From a bacterium BMS3Bbin14 (lineage in GTDB: Bacteria; Desulfobacterota; Desulfobulbia; Desulfobulbales; Desulfobulbaceae), in the NCBI GenBank assembly GCA_002897615.1, contig BDTX01000005.1:86792-150791 (forward strand): 64,000 bases of DNA, written 5' to 3'. Both the position numbers and the translations under genes were made by a program. Of this stretch, positions 1 to 7,511 are shown piece after piece; position 1 is the stretch's first letter; the number at the start of each line of letters is the position of its first letter. The notes below the pieces were generated by a model. That model ran no database searches. It had not been told where the DNA came from and saw only the letters and a program-made list of their open reading frames with translations.

Positions 1-597
1 TACCAGATGAACTACGGGTCGGCGGAGGATATCTTCAACGAAATCGCTTTGTTATTGCCGCAATATAGTGGCATTACCTATCAGCGTCTCGATAAGGGCG
101 GGCTGCAGTGGCCGGTCCCGAACCAGGACCATCCGGGCACCCCTGTCTTGCACGTCGGGAAGTTTACCAGGGGCAGGGGACTCTTCATTCCGGAAGACTT
201 CACCCCGCCCCGGGAGATGCCGGATGGCGAGTATCCGCTGATACTCACCACGGTCCGCGAGATCCCGCGCTATAACTTCGACTCCATGACCGGCAAGACG
301 AAATGTATCGACGAACTGTGCCCGGAATGCCTGGCCGAGATGAACCCCGTTGACGCCGGAAAATACGGCATTGAAGACCGGACCTGGATCAGGATCACTT
401 CCCGGCGCGGTTCGGTAATGGTGCGCGCCGCCGTCAATGAGAAAACGCAGCAGGGCACGGTGACGGTACCGTACCATTATGCCGAGGTTCCCATTAACAA
501 TCTCACCCTGAATGACCTGGACCCGCTGTCGCGCAGTCCCCAGTACAAGATCTGTTCGGTCAAGATCGAGATTGTGAAGGAAGAGGATCTCTCCTGA
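1..597 (+). CDS. fdhA: Formate dehydrogenase alpha subunit, C-terminal part (5' end outside window)
   Basis: The frame is open from base 1 and ends in TGA at 595-597, giving the last 198 residues of a molybdopterin oxidoreductase. The visible part is the molybdopterin-dinucleotide-binding domain typical of formate dehydrogenases: a stretch ending in EMNPVDAGKYGIEDRTWIRI, then SRRGSVMVRA and the closing LTLNDLDPLSRSPQYKICSV. The catalytic Sec/Cys lies upstream and cannot be seen. It is followed 92 bases later by hdrA and mvhD, so it probably feeds formate-derived electrons to that complex in the cytoplasm. The assignment to formate dehydrogenase rather than another family member rests on the C-terminal motifs and the neighbours. 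Confidence 0.85.
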   Translation, partial: YQMNYGSAEDIFNEIALLLPQYSGITYQRLDKGGLQWPVPNQDHPGTPVLHVGKFTRGRGLFIPEDFTPPREMPDGEYPLILTTVREIPRYNFDSMTGKTKCIDELCPECLAEMNPVDAGKYGIEDRTWIRITSRRGSVMVRAAVNEKTQQGTVTVPYHYAEVPINNLTLNDLDPLSRSPQYKICSVKIEIVKEEDLS

Positions 598-640
598 GAT
601 GCAAAATCTCCTGAGATGAAAAATCTCTTGAGATGAAAAA
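590..640 (+). repeat. Three tandem 17-bp units at the fdhA stop codon
   Basis: Three head-to-tail copies with a 17-bp period (590-606, 607-623, 624-640), each containing CTCYTGAGATG followed by a run of A. The first copy contains the fdhA stop codon. The unit is not a multiple of three, so it could expand without altering the protein. It lies in the 92-base gap before hdrA. The hdrA ribosome-binding site (CTGGAG) is separate, further downstream. Confidence 0.7.
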
Positions 641-689
641 ATAAAGAAAACGAAAAAACAGAACTATATATCCTAACCTGGAGAATGAC

Positions 690-3600
690 ATGGGAAAAGG
701 AATGGAACACAGGGCCGGATCAGTCATGGTCCTTGGCGGCGGCATTGCCGGTTTGCAGGCCGCGCTGGATTTGACCGAACTCGGTTACTATGTCTACCTG
801 GTGGAAAAGTCAGCGGTTGTCGGCGGGGTCATGGCCCAGCTCGACAAGACCTTTCCGACCAACGACTGCTCGCTCTGAATTCTGGCACCCAAGCTGGTAG
901 AGGCCGGTCGGTCTCCAAACATCGAGATGCTTACCAATGCCGATTTCCTGGCATTGGCTGGAAAACAAGGCGATTTCACAGCCAGGATCAGGCTGCGGCC
1001 CCGCTATATTGACACGGACAGCTGTACGGCCTGCGGTCTCTGCACCCAGTACTGCCCCCGGCACCATGTCGATCCGTACAACGAAGGCCTGGCCCTGACC
1101 CGGCCTATCCATATTGATTACGCCCAGGCGGTTCCGGCAACCTATTACATTGACCCGGAGTCCTGTCTGTATCTGCAACATGATACCTGCCAGATCTGTG
1201 TCCCGGTCTGCCAGAGCCATGCCATCAATTTCAACCAGCAGCCGGAGGAGTTGGACCTCAAGGTGGGCGCGGTGATCCTGACGCCCGGTTTCGGCAGAAT
1301 TTCCGGCAAAACCCTGGCCAAGTTCGGTTACGAAGCGCATCCGGACGTGGTCACCAGCATCGAGTTCGAGCGGATGACCTCGGCTTCCGGACCGTTTCAG
1401 GGCGAGGTCAAGTGTTTTTCCGACGGCCGCCACCCGCACCGGCTGGCCTTTATCCAGTGCGTCGGCTCCCGCGACCTTGGCTGCGATAACGGCTATTGCT
1501 CTTCGGTCTGCTGCATGTATGCCATCAAGGAAGCCCTGGTGGTCAAGGAACATGATCCGGACGTGGAGATCACCATCTACTACATGGATATCCGGACCCA
1601 GGGCAAGGATTTCGACAAGGCCCGGGAACGGGCCGAGGCCATGGGCATCAAATTTGTCCGGGCCAAGGTGGCCGGCGTCACGCCCTGGAAAAACCGCTTG
1701 CAGCTAACCTATTCGACCCTGGACGGCCGCCACGAGTTTGAGCCCGTTGACATGGTCGTTTTGTCGGTGGGTCTCGAATCGCCCAGGGACGCAGCCGGAA
1801 TTGCCGATATCACCGGCATTGAGCTGAACCGGTACGATTTTGCCAAGTCCGATACCCTGAGCCCGCTGACGACCAGGCGGGCCGGCGTGATTGTCGCCGG
1901 GGCCTTTCAGGGACCGAAGGATATCCCCGAGTCGGTGACCCAGGCCTCGGCTGCGGCGGGCATCGCCGCCGGGCTCCTGAAGAAGCAGCGCGGCCAGGGA
2001 ATCGTCCACAAGTCCTATCCCCGGGAAAAGGACATTGGAGACGAAGTCCGCATCGGGGTCTTCACCTGTCACTGCGGCATCAACATCAGTTCGGTGGTCG
2101 ATGTCCATGCGGTTGACGATTCCGTGGAAGACATGGAGGGGGTGGTTTATCACACCGACTCCCTCTATTCCTGCTCCCAGGATGCCATCGAGACCCTGAA
2201 ACAGACCATTATCGAGCACAACCTGAACCGGGTGGTGATTGCCGCCTGTTCGCCGCGGACCCATGAGCCGCTTTTCCAGGAGACCCTCAAGGATGCGGGG
2301 CTCAACCCCTGCCTGGTCGAGATGGTCAATATCCGTAATCAATGCTCCTGGGTCCATGCGGCTGAACCGGAGGCTGCAACCGACAAGTCAAAGGACCTCG
2401 TCCGCATGGCTGTTGCCAAGGTCCGCGGCATGCAACCGTTGCCCGAACAGACCGTGCCGGTGATGCCCAAGGCCCTGATCGTGGGCGGCGGGATTGCCGG
2501 CATGACCGCGGCCCTGACCCTGGCAGGGCAGGGCTTCGACTCGGTTATCCTGGAACAGGGCGCCACCCTCGGCGGCCACCTCGGCCTGCTGAATCACACC
2601 CTGAGCGGCAGCGAGACGGCCAAGTATCTCAAACACCTGGTTGCGCAGGTCAAGAAGGACGGAAAGATCGAGGTGTTGACCAGCGCCCGGCTGGTGCAGA
2701 TCGCCGGTTTTATCGGCAATTTCGCTTCCGTCGTCGCCACGGGAACCGGCGAGGCCGCAAAGGAACATACCGTCGACCACGGGGTGATCATTCTGGCCAC
2801 CGGCGGCCATGAGCACCGTCCGGACGGCTACCTGCTTGACAAAAGCAACAAGGTGGTGACCCAGCTGGAGCTTGAAAAACGCCTGGCCGGCAAGGCCAGA
2901 AACCGGGCGCCCGGTTCGGTGGTCATGATCCAGTGCGCCGGCTCCAGGGGCGACGACCTGAACTACTGCTCCAAGGTCTGCTGTAATCACGCGGTGAAAA
3001 ACGCCCTGCAGATCAAGGAGATCAACCCGGACGCCCAGGTCATCGTCCTCTACCGGGATATGCGTACCTACGGCTTTGCCGAGGACGCCTACCGTGAAGC
3101 CCGGCTCAAGGGCGTGGTCTTTATCCCCTACGACCTCGATCATAAACCCGAGGTCTATGAGAAGGGCCGGAGCCTGCATGTGAAATTTTTTGATTCCATC
3201 CTGCGGGAAGAGACGGATTTGACCCCGGACCTGGTTGCCCTGTCCGTCGGCATTGTCCCCGACGGCACGGACGGACTGAGCAAACTCCTCAAGGCGCCGC
3301 TGACCGACGACAGGTTCTTTCTCGAGGCCCACGTTAAGCTGCGGCCCGTCGAGCTGCCGGTTGACGGCATGTACGTCTGCGGCCTGGCCCATACGCCCAA
3401 GCCGGTGGACGAAACCATTGCCCAGGCCCAGGCCGCCGCGGCCAAGGCGGCCATCCCGCTGGTCAAGGGGTCGGTGTCCGTTGATCCCATTGTCTCCCAT
3501 GTGGACCAGGACACCTGTATCGGCTGCGGCCTCTGTGCCAGCCTGTGTCCGTTTGCGGCCATCGAGATGGTCAAGGTGGGCAAGAAGCGCAAGGCCCACA

Positions 3601-3752
3601 CCATTGCCGCATCCTGCAAGGCCTGCGGCATCTGCTCCAGTCACTGCCCGACCTTCGCCATCTCCATGGGCGGTTTTACCAACGAACAGATTACCGCGCA
3701 GATCGAGGCCTTTGGCGAGGTCAGTGAAAAAGAAACCACCGAGGTATCATAA
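690..3752 (+). CDS. hdrA: HdrA-like electron-bifurcating flavoprotein, tandem HdrA fusion, selenoprotein (UGA at 876-878)
   Basis: The reading frame is continuous across one TGA at 876-878, giving about 1020 residues with selenocysteine at position 63. The residues around it ([16 protein letters not shown]) match the HdrA motif in which this position is a cysteine. Order of domains: FAD-binding GGGIAG near 16-21; Sec63; two iron-sulfur clusters with cysteines near 112-122 and 158-173; the HdrA-type YCSSVCC segment; a second, canonical HdrA module starting near residue 450 ([15 protein letters not shown]) with another GGGIAG near 600 and YCSKVCC; then two 4Fe-4S ferredoxin motifs at 943-953 and 976-986. 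The start ATG follows CTGGAGAATGAC. The protein probably splits electrons at FAD between ferredoxin and a low-energy acceptor. Its stop overlaps the mvhD start (TAATG). Confidence 0.9.
882..907 (+). promoter_or_regulatory. Candidate bacterial SECIS hairpin for hdrA
   Basis: Just 3' of the in-frame TGA (876-878) the sequence can fold with a five-pair lower stem (882-886 with 903-907, one G-U pair), a 4-base bulge at 899-902, a three-pair upper stem (887-889 with 896-898) and a six-base loop. Bacterial SECIS elements lie inside the coding region directly after the UGA, so the position is right. The fold was found by eye and the stem is modest. Confidence 0.45.
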
Positions 3753-4354
3753 TGAGTGATGATTTCAAACCCAGGATTCTGGGCTTTCTCTGTAACTGGT
3801 GCTGCTATGCGGCGGCCGACGCCGCCGGTATTTCCCGTTACCAGTATCCGCCCAACCTGCGGACCATCAGGGTCATGTGTACGGGCCGGGTCGATCCGGC
3901 CTTTATCCTGCGCGGCTTTGTCGAGGGGGCGGACGGCATCTTCACCGGCGGCTGACAACCCGGCGAATGCCATTACCAGGTTGGTAATTACGATGCAATG
4001 GGAATGAAGGCGCTGGTTCGCAAGGTCTTACGGGAAATCGGGATTCGCGAGGAACGGCTCAACCTGCAGTGGGCGTCGGCCGCTGAAGCGCCGCTCTTTG
4101 TCCGGCAGATCACCGATTTTACCCGGCAGATGAAAGAGCTGGGGCCGCTGGGCGAGGCCGAAGGGCTCAGCCCGGAGGAACTCCAAGAACGGCTGGCCAA
4201 GGGTCTGGCCGTGGTCAGCGACCGCAATGTCCGCGTCAGCTACGGCAATGCCGCCAAGGCGGTACGCAAGGACGGGATCTGGACCAGCGAGCATATCGAC
4301 GAAATCATTATCAATAAGACGGCCAAGTCCCTGGACAAGGCGCTGGCGGCCTGA
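3752..4354 (+). CDS. mvhD: MvhD-like [2Fe-2S] electron-transfer subunit, selenoprotein (UGA at 3953-3955)
   Basis: About 200 residues if TGA at 3953-3955 is read as Sec68. The sequence around it, ADGIFTGG-U-QPGECHYQVGN, is the conserved MvhD/FrhD motif in which this residue is usually cysteine. N-terminal cysteines (LCNWCCYAAAD, C14/C17/C18, and VMCTGR, C43) fit the 2Fe-2S cluster of the family. MvhD passes electrons from a hydrogenase or formate dehydrogenase to the FAD of HdrA. Here it follows hdrA with a one-base overlap (TAATG) and lies downstream of formate dehydrogenase, which suggests an FdhA-MvhD-HdrA complex. The normal length and the intact sequence after the UGA argue against a pseudogene. 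Confidence 0.9.
3972..3988 (+). promoter_or_regulatory. Candidate bacterial SECIS hairpin for mvhD
   Basis: A perfect six-pair stem (ATTACC at 3972-3977 with GGTAAT at 3983-3988) closes a five-base loop AGGTT. It starts 16 bases after the TGA at 3953-3955. A G-U-containing apical loop at this distance is what bacterial SelB recognises, so this is the better supported of the two hairpins. Confidence 0.6.
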
Positions 4355-4428
4355 CCGGCAAGCGTTTCTTTGCCCACTTGTATAATTTGATATTTGCATT
4401 CTTGCCGAAAAGCAGAGGATACGGAGGA

Positions 4429-4473
4429 TTTCCCTGATAATGCAGCAACTTGTTGCTGTGATTATCAGGGAAA
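4429..4473. repeat. Long perfect hairpin downstream of mvhD
   Basis: Thirteen-base arms TTTCCCTGATAAT (4429-4441) and ATTATCAGGGAAA (4461-4473) enclose a second perfect stem, CAGCAAC/GTTGCTG (4443-4449 with 4452-4458). No T-run follows on either strand, so it is not a classical terminator, although it could stabilise the 3' end of the fdhA-hdrA-mvhD message. It lies next to the remains of a toxin-antitoxin pair. Confidence 0.6.
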
Positions 4474-4482
4474 TTGTCCAGC

Positions 4483-4623
4483 TCAAGCGATTGATTGGCA
4501 CGTAGCGAAGCGGAGGGGAGGTAACTGGTCACAGGGTGTGGAACTCTGCGCTATTCCGTAATTTTCTGCGAATTCCTGATCTTTGACTTTTCGCTTGGCG
4601 ATGTATTTTTGAAGATCACTCAT
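4483..4623 (-). pseudogene. Antitoxin gene truncated after 22 codons by a repeat-element tail
   Basis: On the minus strand an ATG at 4623 overlaps the toxin stop (ATGAGTGA) and follows a strong GAGGAGG site. It encodes MSDLQKYIAKRKVKDQEFAE and NY, which resembles the start of XRE-type antitoxins paired with Gp49-like toxins. From 4557 the DNA is instead the tail sequence of repeat family B, and the frame ends at 4483-4485 after 24 unrelated codons. The helix-turn-helix part is therefore missing. Confidence 0.65.
4523..4557 (-). repeat. Solitary tail of repeat family B inside the antitoxin gene
   Basis: On the minus strand the sequence GGAATAGCGCAGAGTT, followed by CACACCCTGTGACCAGTTA, matches the tails next to the palindromic B elements at 7460-7511 and 57520-57570. 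No palindromic part accompanies it here. It joins directly to codon 22 of the antitoxin. Confidence 0.7.
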
Positions 4624-4915
4624 TTTTTTTATACCTCCTCTTGAAGTAATCACGTTTCCTTGTTTCAGCGGTCTTTATAGTCTGCTGAGGAGTTTTTTGA
4701 GTTTTCTTTTGGAACGCATGATTTAGTACAATCAATTTCGCTCCATCAAAAAAACCAAGTATTCTGAATATGTTATTCCCAAATACTATTCTTGCCTCCC
4801 AGATATCATCTGTATTAGTCAATTTTTTATGTTGGCTCTTTATCGGCCTCAACATGGAGTTTTTTGATGTTGTCATCAGTTTTGCGCGGGAAAAAGACGT
4901 ACCTGTCCAATACAT
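4616..4915 (-). CDS. RelE/ParE-superfamily (Gp49-like) toxin, possibly shortened at the N-terminus
   Basis: A 99-residue protein whose second half, DDIWEARIVFGNNIFRILGF and then KLIVLNHAFQKKTQKTP, matches the Gp49-like family of host-inhibition toxins, which act as mRNA interferases in type II systems. The first 35 residues match the family poorly. An in-frame stop at 4952-4954 limits the upstream extension, and a transposase tail lies just beyond, so the N-terminus may be damaged. The partner antitoxin downstream is truncated. A functional toxin without antitoxin would be harmful, so this gene is probably inactive or neutralised from elsewhere. Confidence 0.6.
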   Translation of the reverse strand: MYWTGTSFSRAKLMTTSKNSMLRPIKSQHKKLTNTDDIWEARIVFGNNIFRILGFFDGAKLIVLNHAFQKKTQKTPQQTIKTAETRKRDYFKRRYKKNE

Positions 4916-4956
4916 CTCGGAGATGTTGAGAAAAAAGGAGGCCCCCCCTGTTTATC

Positions 4957-5085
4957 TCAGCCTGTATTCAGTGCCGGAAGCATTCCCTGGTACACCATCC
5001 GTCCTTGCTTGCAATGGGGGCAGAGCAGAATATCTTTGCCTGTCAGGCGTAACACCTTTTCCGGTATCGTCTCTTTGACAAAATT
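4957..5085 (-). pseudogene. C-terminal remnant of an IS91/IS801-type transposase
   Basis: The minus strand encodes NFVKETIPEKVLRLTGKDIL, then LCPHCKQGRMVYQGMLPALN and TG, ending in TGA at 4957-4959. The C-x2-C zinc-finger near the C-terminus (CPHCKQGRM) is typical of the last part of IS91-group transposases. Upstream the frame runs into repeat element A at 5086, so only about 42 codons remain. Confidence 0.5.
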
Positions 5086-5286
5086 CCTGAATTCGTGACG
5101 TCTCGAGGTGGCACTCCATGCAACATGTGGGTTTTATTGCATTATATGCCAAATAAACACATTTTTCGGTCTTCACCGCGCCGCCCTGTGGGGCGCCCGA
5201 GAACGGCGCATCTGCTGCGTTGGTAACTCCTTGATATCACACCAGGATAATCAACATCGTTGCCGCCTTGCATCTGTGCCGTTTTC
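5086..5286 (+). repeat. Repeat family A, copy 1
   Basis: Starts with the left terminal sequence CCTGAATTCGTGACG and continues through the GC-rich centre (GCCGCCCTGTGGGGCGC) to the inner motif AATCAACATCGTTGCCGCC. The right terminal repeat has decayed. It cuts the transposase remnant on its left and forms the 3' end of the methyltransferase gene on its right. Together with the remnant it accounts for the gap 4916-5250. Confidence 0.8.
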
Positions 5287-5952
5287 ACCCTTGTGGCCGT
5301 AGATCACCTTGGACTTCCCTGTGGGGGAAAATTCCCTGGTTACATCCTCGAAGTATTCGGCCAGGAAGGGGATTTCATCCTGTGCAAACGCCTGGTTGTG
5401 TTTAGATCCCATGCCGGCAAGGCGTATATTATACAGGAAGCGTATGAAGGGGGTCCGTGGTTCGCAATGCTCCATCATGATGAAGCGGCCGCCTGTTATC
5501 AAGACCCTTCCGACCTCGGCCAGGGCGGCGTCCCTGGTGCGTGGTTTTAGTTCGTACATGGCATGTGAACACGTTACCACCTGGAAGGTCGAGGAGTTGA
5601 AGGGCAGGGCGGCCACGTCCGCCTGGACAAAAAAGAGTGTCGCCCGGTCTCGGGGCCGACTGTATTTGGCAGAGGCCATTTTTAACATGCCAAGGGAAAA
5701 ATCTGCCCCGATAACAATGGATTCCGGTCCCAGCATCCCGGCTGCCGCCAGTGCTACCGCTCCGGTACCTGTACAGATATCGAGCAGCCTGTCGCCGGCC
5801 CTGGCCCCGCTTTTTTCCAACAGGAACCTGCGTAGATATGCGTTCTTGTCCTTGCTGTGGAGGGCGATTATCCGGTCGTAAAAATGGGAGAATAAATCGT
5901 AATATCCACGGCGCCACCGTCTTGACTCCGGTACGCTGGAATGGGTATTCAT
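5251..5952 (-). CDS. Class I SAM-dependent methyltransferase (UbiE-like)
   Basis: A 233-residue protein with SAM-binding motif I (LLDICTGTGAVAL near residues 56-68), an acidic motif II (IVIGADFSLGMLKMA) and the post-motif ALPFNSSTFQVVTCSHAMYE, as in ubiquinone/menaquinone-type methyltransferases. The substrate cannot be told from sequence. The final residues (GTDARRQRC) and the TGA stop are encoded by repeat element A, so the natural C-terminus was replaced when the element inserted. The gene stands alone between the repeat and the DUF3365 gene. Confidence 0.8.
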   Translation of the reverse strand: MNTHSSVPESRRWRRGYYDLFSHFYDRIIALHSKDKNAYLRRFLLEKSGARAGDRLLDICTGTGAVALAAAGMLGPESIVIGADFSLGMLKMASAKYSRPRDRATLFFVQADVAALPFNSSTFQVVTCSHAMYELKPRTRDAALAEVGRVLITGGRFIMMEHCEPRTPFIRFLYNIRLAGMGSKHNQAFAQDEIPFLAEYFEDVTREFSPTGKSKVIYGHKGENGTDARRQRC

Positions 5953-6040
5953 TTTGCCGTCCAGGGTCTGCGAGCCTTAGGGATATCGGCAGCCATGAGT
6001 CCGGTTGCCTCATGGGCCGGTATCATCAGGAAGCGCATTC

Positions 6041-6646
6041 CTATCTTCTTTTTATAGTGACGACTACCGCCCCGCGCAGGTCTCCGAGGTTGTAGCCGGT
6101 GGCGCGGTCATCGGGATAGAATTTTGCAAGGGCTTTCTTCACCCCCGGTTTCATTCTTGCCCTGTGGCCGTGGCAATTGAGGCAAACACCCTTGTTGATG
6201 GTTATGGGCCGGTAAAATTTATAGGAACGGCGGCCGACCCTCTGGAGAACATAATCAGGCAGGACGGCCCCGGCATTTTTTAACAGGTGCAGAGCCCGTA
6301 ATATCCCGGCTTCGTCCTTTAGCGGTGCGTCGAGCGGATTCCGGTACCGCAACGAGATCCTTTTGACCCTGACCGCTGCCGGCAGCTCACGGTTAATCCG
6401 GGCCGTCAGTTCCTGGGCCTTGGCCGCACAGAAACCCAGGGCCCCGGCCGGTCCATTTTCCCGCAGGTGTTTTTTCATCCGGCTGCCAAGGGTGCGCACC
6501 AGTTTTTTTGTCGCCATCCGGCCAAGTTGGATGATTTCCTGTCTTTCATTCGGACCTTGAGGTCCGGTTTCAGTGGCAAATACCGGGGTGCTGATCAATA
6601 CTGTCAGCAGTAGCAGGCCCGGTATGAGCAGTCGATTATTTTTCAA
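6041..6646 (-). CDS. Periplasmic DUF3365 (Tll0287-like) haem protein
   Basis: About 201 residues. A hydrophobic leader (LLIPGLLLLTVLISTPVFA) suggests export to the periplasm. A single c-type haem site CLNCHG lies near residues 155-160, after the PDYVLQRVGRR and YKFYRPITINKGVC segments typical of DUF3365 domains. These domains act as haem-based sensors or electron carriers. The TTG start at 6646 is preferred because AGGGAG lies just upstream; a TTG at 6667 is also open. No partner kinase is adjacent, so it may be a stand-alone redox protein. Confidence 0.8.
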   Translation of the reverse strand: MKNNRLLIPGLLLLTVLISTPVFATETGPQGPNERQEIIQLGRMATKKLVRTLGSRMKKHLRENGPAGALGFCAAKAQELTARINRELPAAVRVKRISLRYRNPLDAPLKDEAGILRALHLLKNAGAVLPDYVLQRVGRRSYKFYRPITINKGVCLNCHGHRARMKPGVKKALAKFYPDDRATGYNLGDLRGAVVVTIKRR

Positions 6647-6763
6647 AGTTTCTCCCTGTAAAACCAATAAGTTACTGATTCGAGACCAAGGTGCGGATTG
6701 TCGTATTAAGGAGGATTTTTAAATAACTGCTGAACATGGTGATCATAATCGGAAATGCGGTGA

Positions 6764-6833
6764 CATCACACCAGGACAAAACATCGTTGCCGCCTTGCAT
6801 ATGCACAGTTCTCGAACGCTCACGGATCCAGGA
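6764..6833 (+). repeat. Repeat family A, partial copy 2
   Basis: Only the right half remains: CATCACACCAGGACAAAACA, the CGTTGCCGCCTTGCAT motif and the right terminal repeat CTCACGGATCCAGG. It begins two bases after the hicA stop codon (6836-6838 on the minus strand). The rest of 6668-6763 holds no recognisable gene. Confidence 0.7.
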
Positions 6834-6835
6834 TA

Positions 6836-7054
6836 CTATCTCCCGGCTTTCACAAATTCCTCAACCGTAATTCCTGCCTGCCTGATGGCACTGCGCAGTG
6901 TGCCGACTGCCAACTCCTTATGCCTGGGTATCACACACCCCTTATTGCCGCGTCGCATGACCACGTGGCTGCCCTTTTGCCTGGCCTCATAAAATCCCAG
7001 CTTTTTGAAGAGCCTTATTGCCTCATCCCCGGAGATCCGCGGCAACTCAGGCAT
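6836..7054 (-). CDS. hicA: HicA-family mRNA interferase toxin
   Basis: A 72-residue protein with the HicA double-stranded-RNA-binding-like fold: PRISGDEAIRLFKKLGF, then RQKGSHVVMRRG with the catalytic histidine in GSHVVM, then a C-terminal LRSAIRQAGITVEEFVKAG. HicA cleaves mRNA when not bound by HicB. It overlaps hicB by 8 bases. The order is antitoxin first, the reverse of the common hicAB order but frequent in this subgroup. Both genes look intact, in contrast to the decayed pair at 4.5 kb. Confidence 0.9.
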   Translation of the reverse strand: MPELPRISGDEAIRLFKKLGFYEARQKGSHVVMRRGNKGCVIPRHKELAVGTLRSAIRQAGITVEEFVKAGR

Positions 7055-7256
7055 GGGCCTCGACCTCGAAGGTCGTCAGGATAGGACGATAAGTTTGCTG
7101 TATCGGAAATTCTTCCAGGTACACCTCAGTGGCCTCCTTAAGGTTCAACACCGCCTCTTCAAGTGTTTCACCCTGGCTGGCAGTGCCGACCTCGGGGCAC
7201 TCGGCGACATACAGGCCGCCTTCTTTATGGACAACCGCTGTAAATGTGTTTGTCAT
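7047..7256 (-). CDS. hicB: HicB-family antitoxin
   Basis: A 69-residue protein with the HicB partial RNase-H-like fold: FTAVVHKEGGLYVAECPEVG, TASQGETLEEAVLNLKEATE and a terminal YLEE segment. It lacks a C-terminal DNA-binding domain, so autoregulation would depend on other contacts. The start ATG at 7256 follows a GAGGAGG site (CCTCCTC on the plus strand at 7261-7267). It is the first gene of the two-gene hicBA unit. Confidence 0.9.
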   Translation of the reverse strand: MTNTFTAVVHKEGGLYVAECPEVGTASQGETLEEAVLNLKEATEVYLEEFPIQQTYRPILTTFEVEAHA

Positions 7257-7289
7257 TTTACCTCCTCAACGAGAAAAATGAGACTGATT

Positions 7290-7350
7290 GGGCGCCCGAT
7301 AACGGCGCATCTGCTACGTTGGCAACCAGTTGATATCGCACCAGAATAAT
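7290..7350 (+). repeat. Repeat family A, partial copy 3, interrupted by family B
   Basis: Contains GGGCGCCCGATAACGGCGCA and GTTGGCAACCAGTTGATATC, the middle of element A. At 7351 the sequence changes to the left arm of a family B element. After the B tail a short GGATAATCAAC appears (7508-7518), similar to the next part of element A. Confidence 0.7.
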
Positions 7351-7351
7351 C

Positions 7352-7511
7352 GTAAACCGTCACAGGCACCCCATCTTCACGCGGTCACTCCCGCCCGCAT
7401 AGAGGGACTATAGCGAACGGAAGCGACTACGTAAATCTGTGGCACCTGTGACGGTTTACAGGTTGGATGTAAGGAATAGCGCAGAGTTTAACACCCTGTG
7501 ACCAGTTGCGG
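7352..7511 (+). repeat. Repeat family B, copy 1, with tail
   Basis: Perfect 15-bp arms GTAAACCGTCACAGG (7352-7366) and CCTGTGACGGTTTAC (7445-7459) bound a 108-bp palindromic element. Its centre includes CCCGCCCGCATAGAGGGACT. It is followed by the tail AGGTTGGATGTAAGGAATAG and CGCAGAGTTTAACACCCTGT through 7511. Together with A copy 3 and the promoter at 7745 it accounts for most of the gap 7257-7817. The remaining 7520-7740 shows nothing I recognise. Confidence 0.85.

Noticed and set aside
876..878. HdrA as a pseudogene or sequencing error at the internal TGA
   Set aside because: The downstream frame is intact for 940 codons, the TGA is at a conserved cysteine, and the neighbouring mvhD shows the same pattern. 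Selenocysteine is the simpler explanation.
2388..3644. Long open frame on the minus strand inside hdrA
   Set aside because: High-GC antisense shadow of a clearly conserved gene; the translation has no domain and no ribosome-binding site.
4770..5078. 102-codon plus-strand frame between mvhD and the methyltransferase
   Set aside because: It lies opposite the toxin and transposase remnants and mixes pieces of both, so it is not a real gene.
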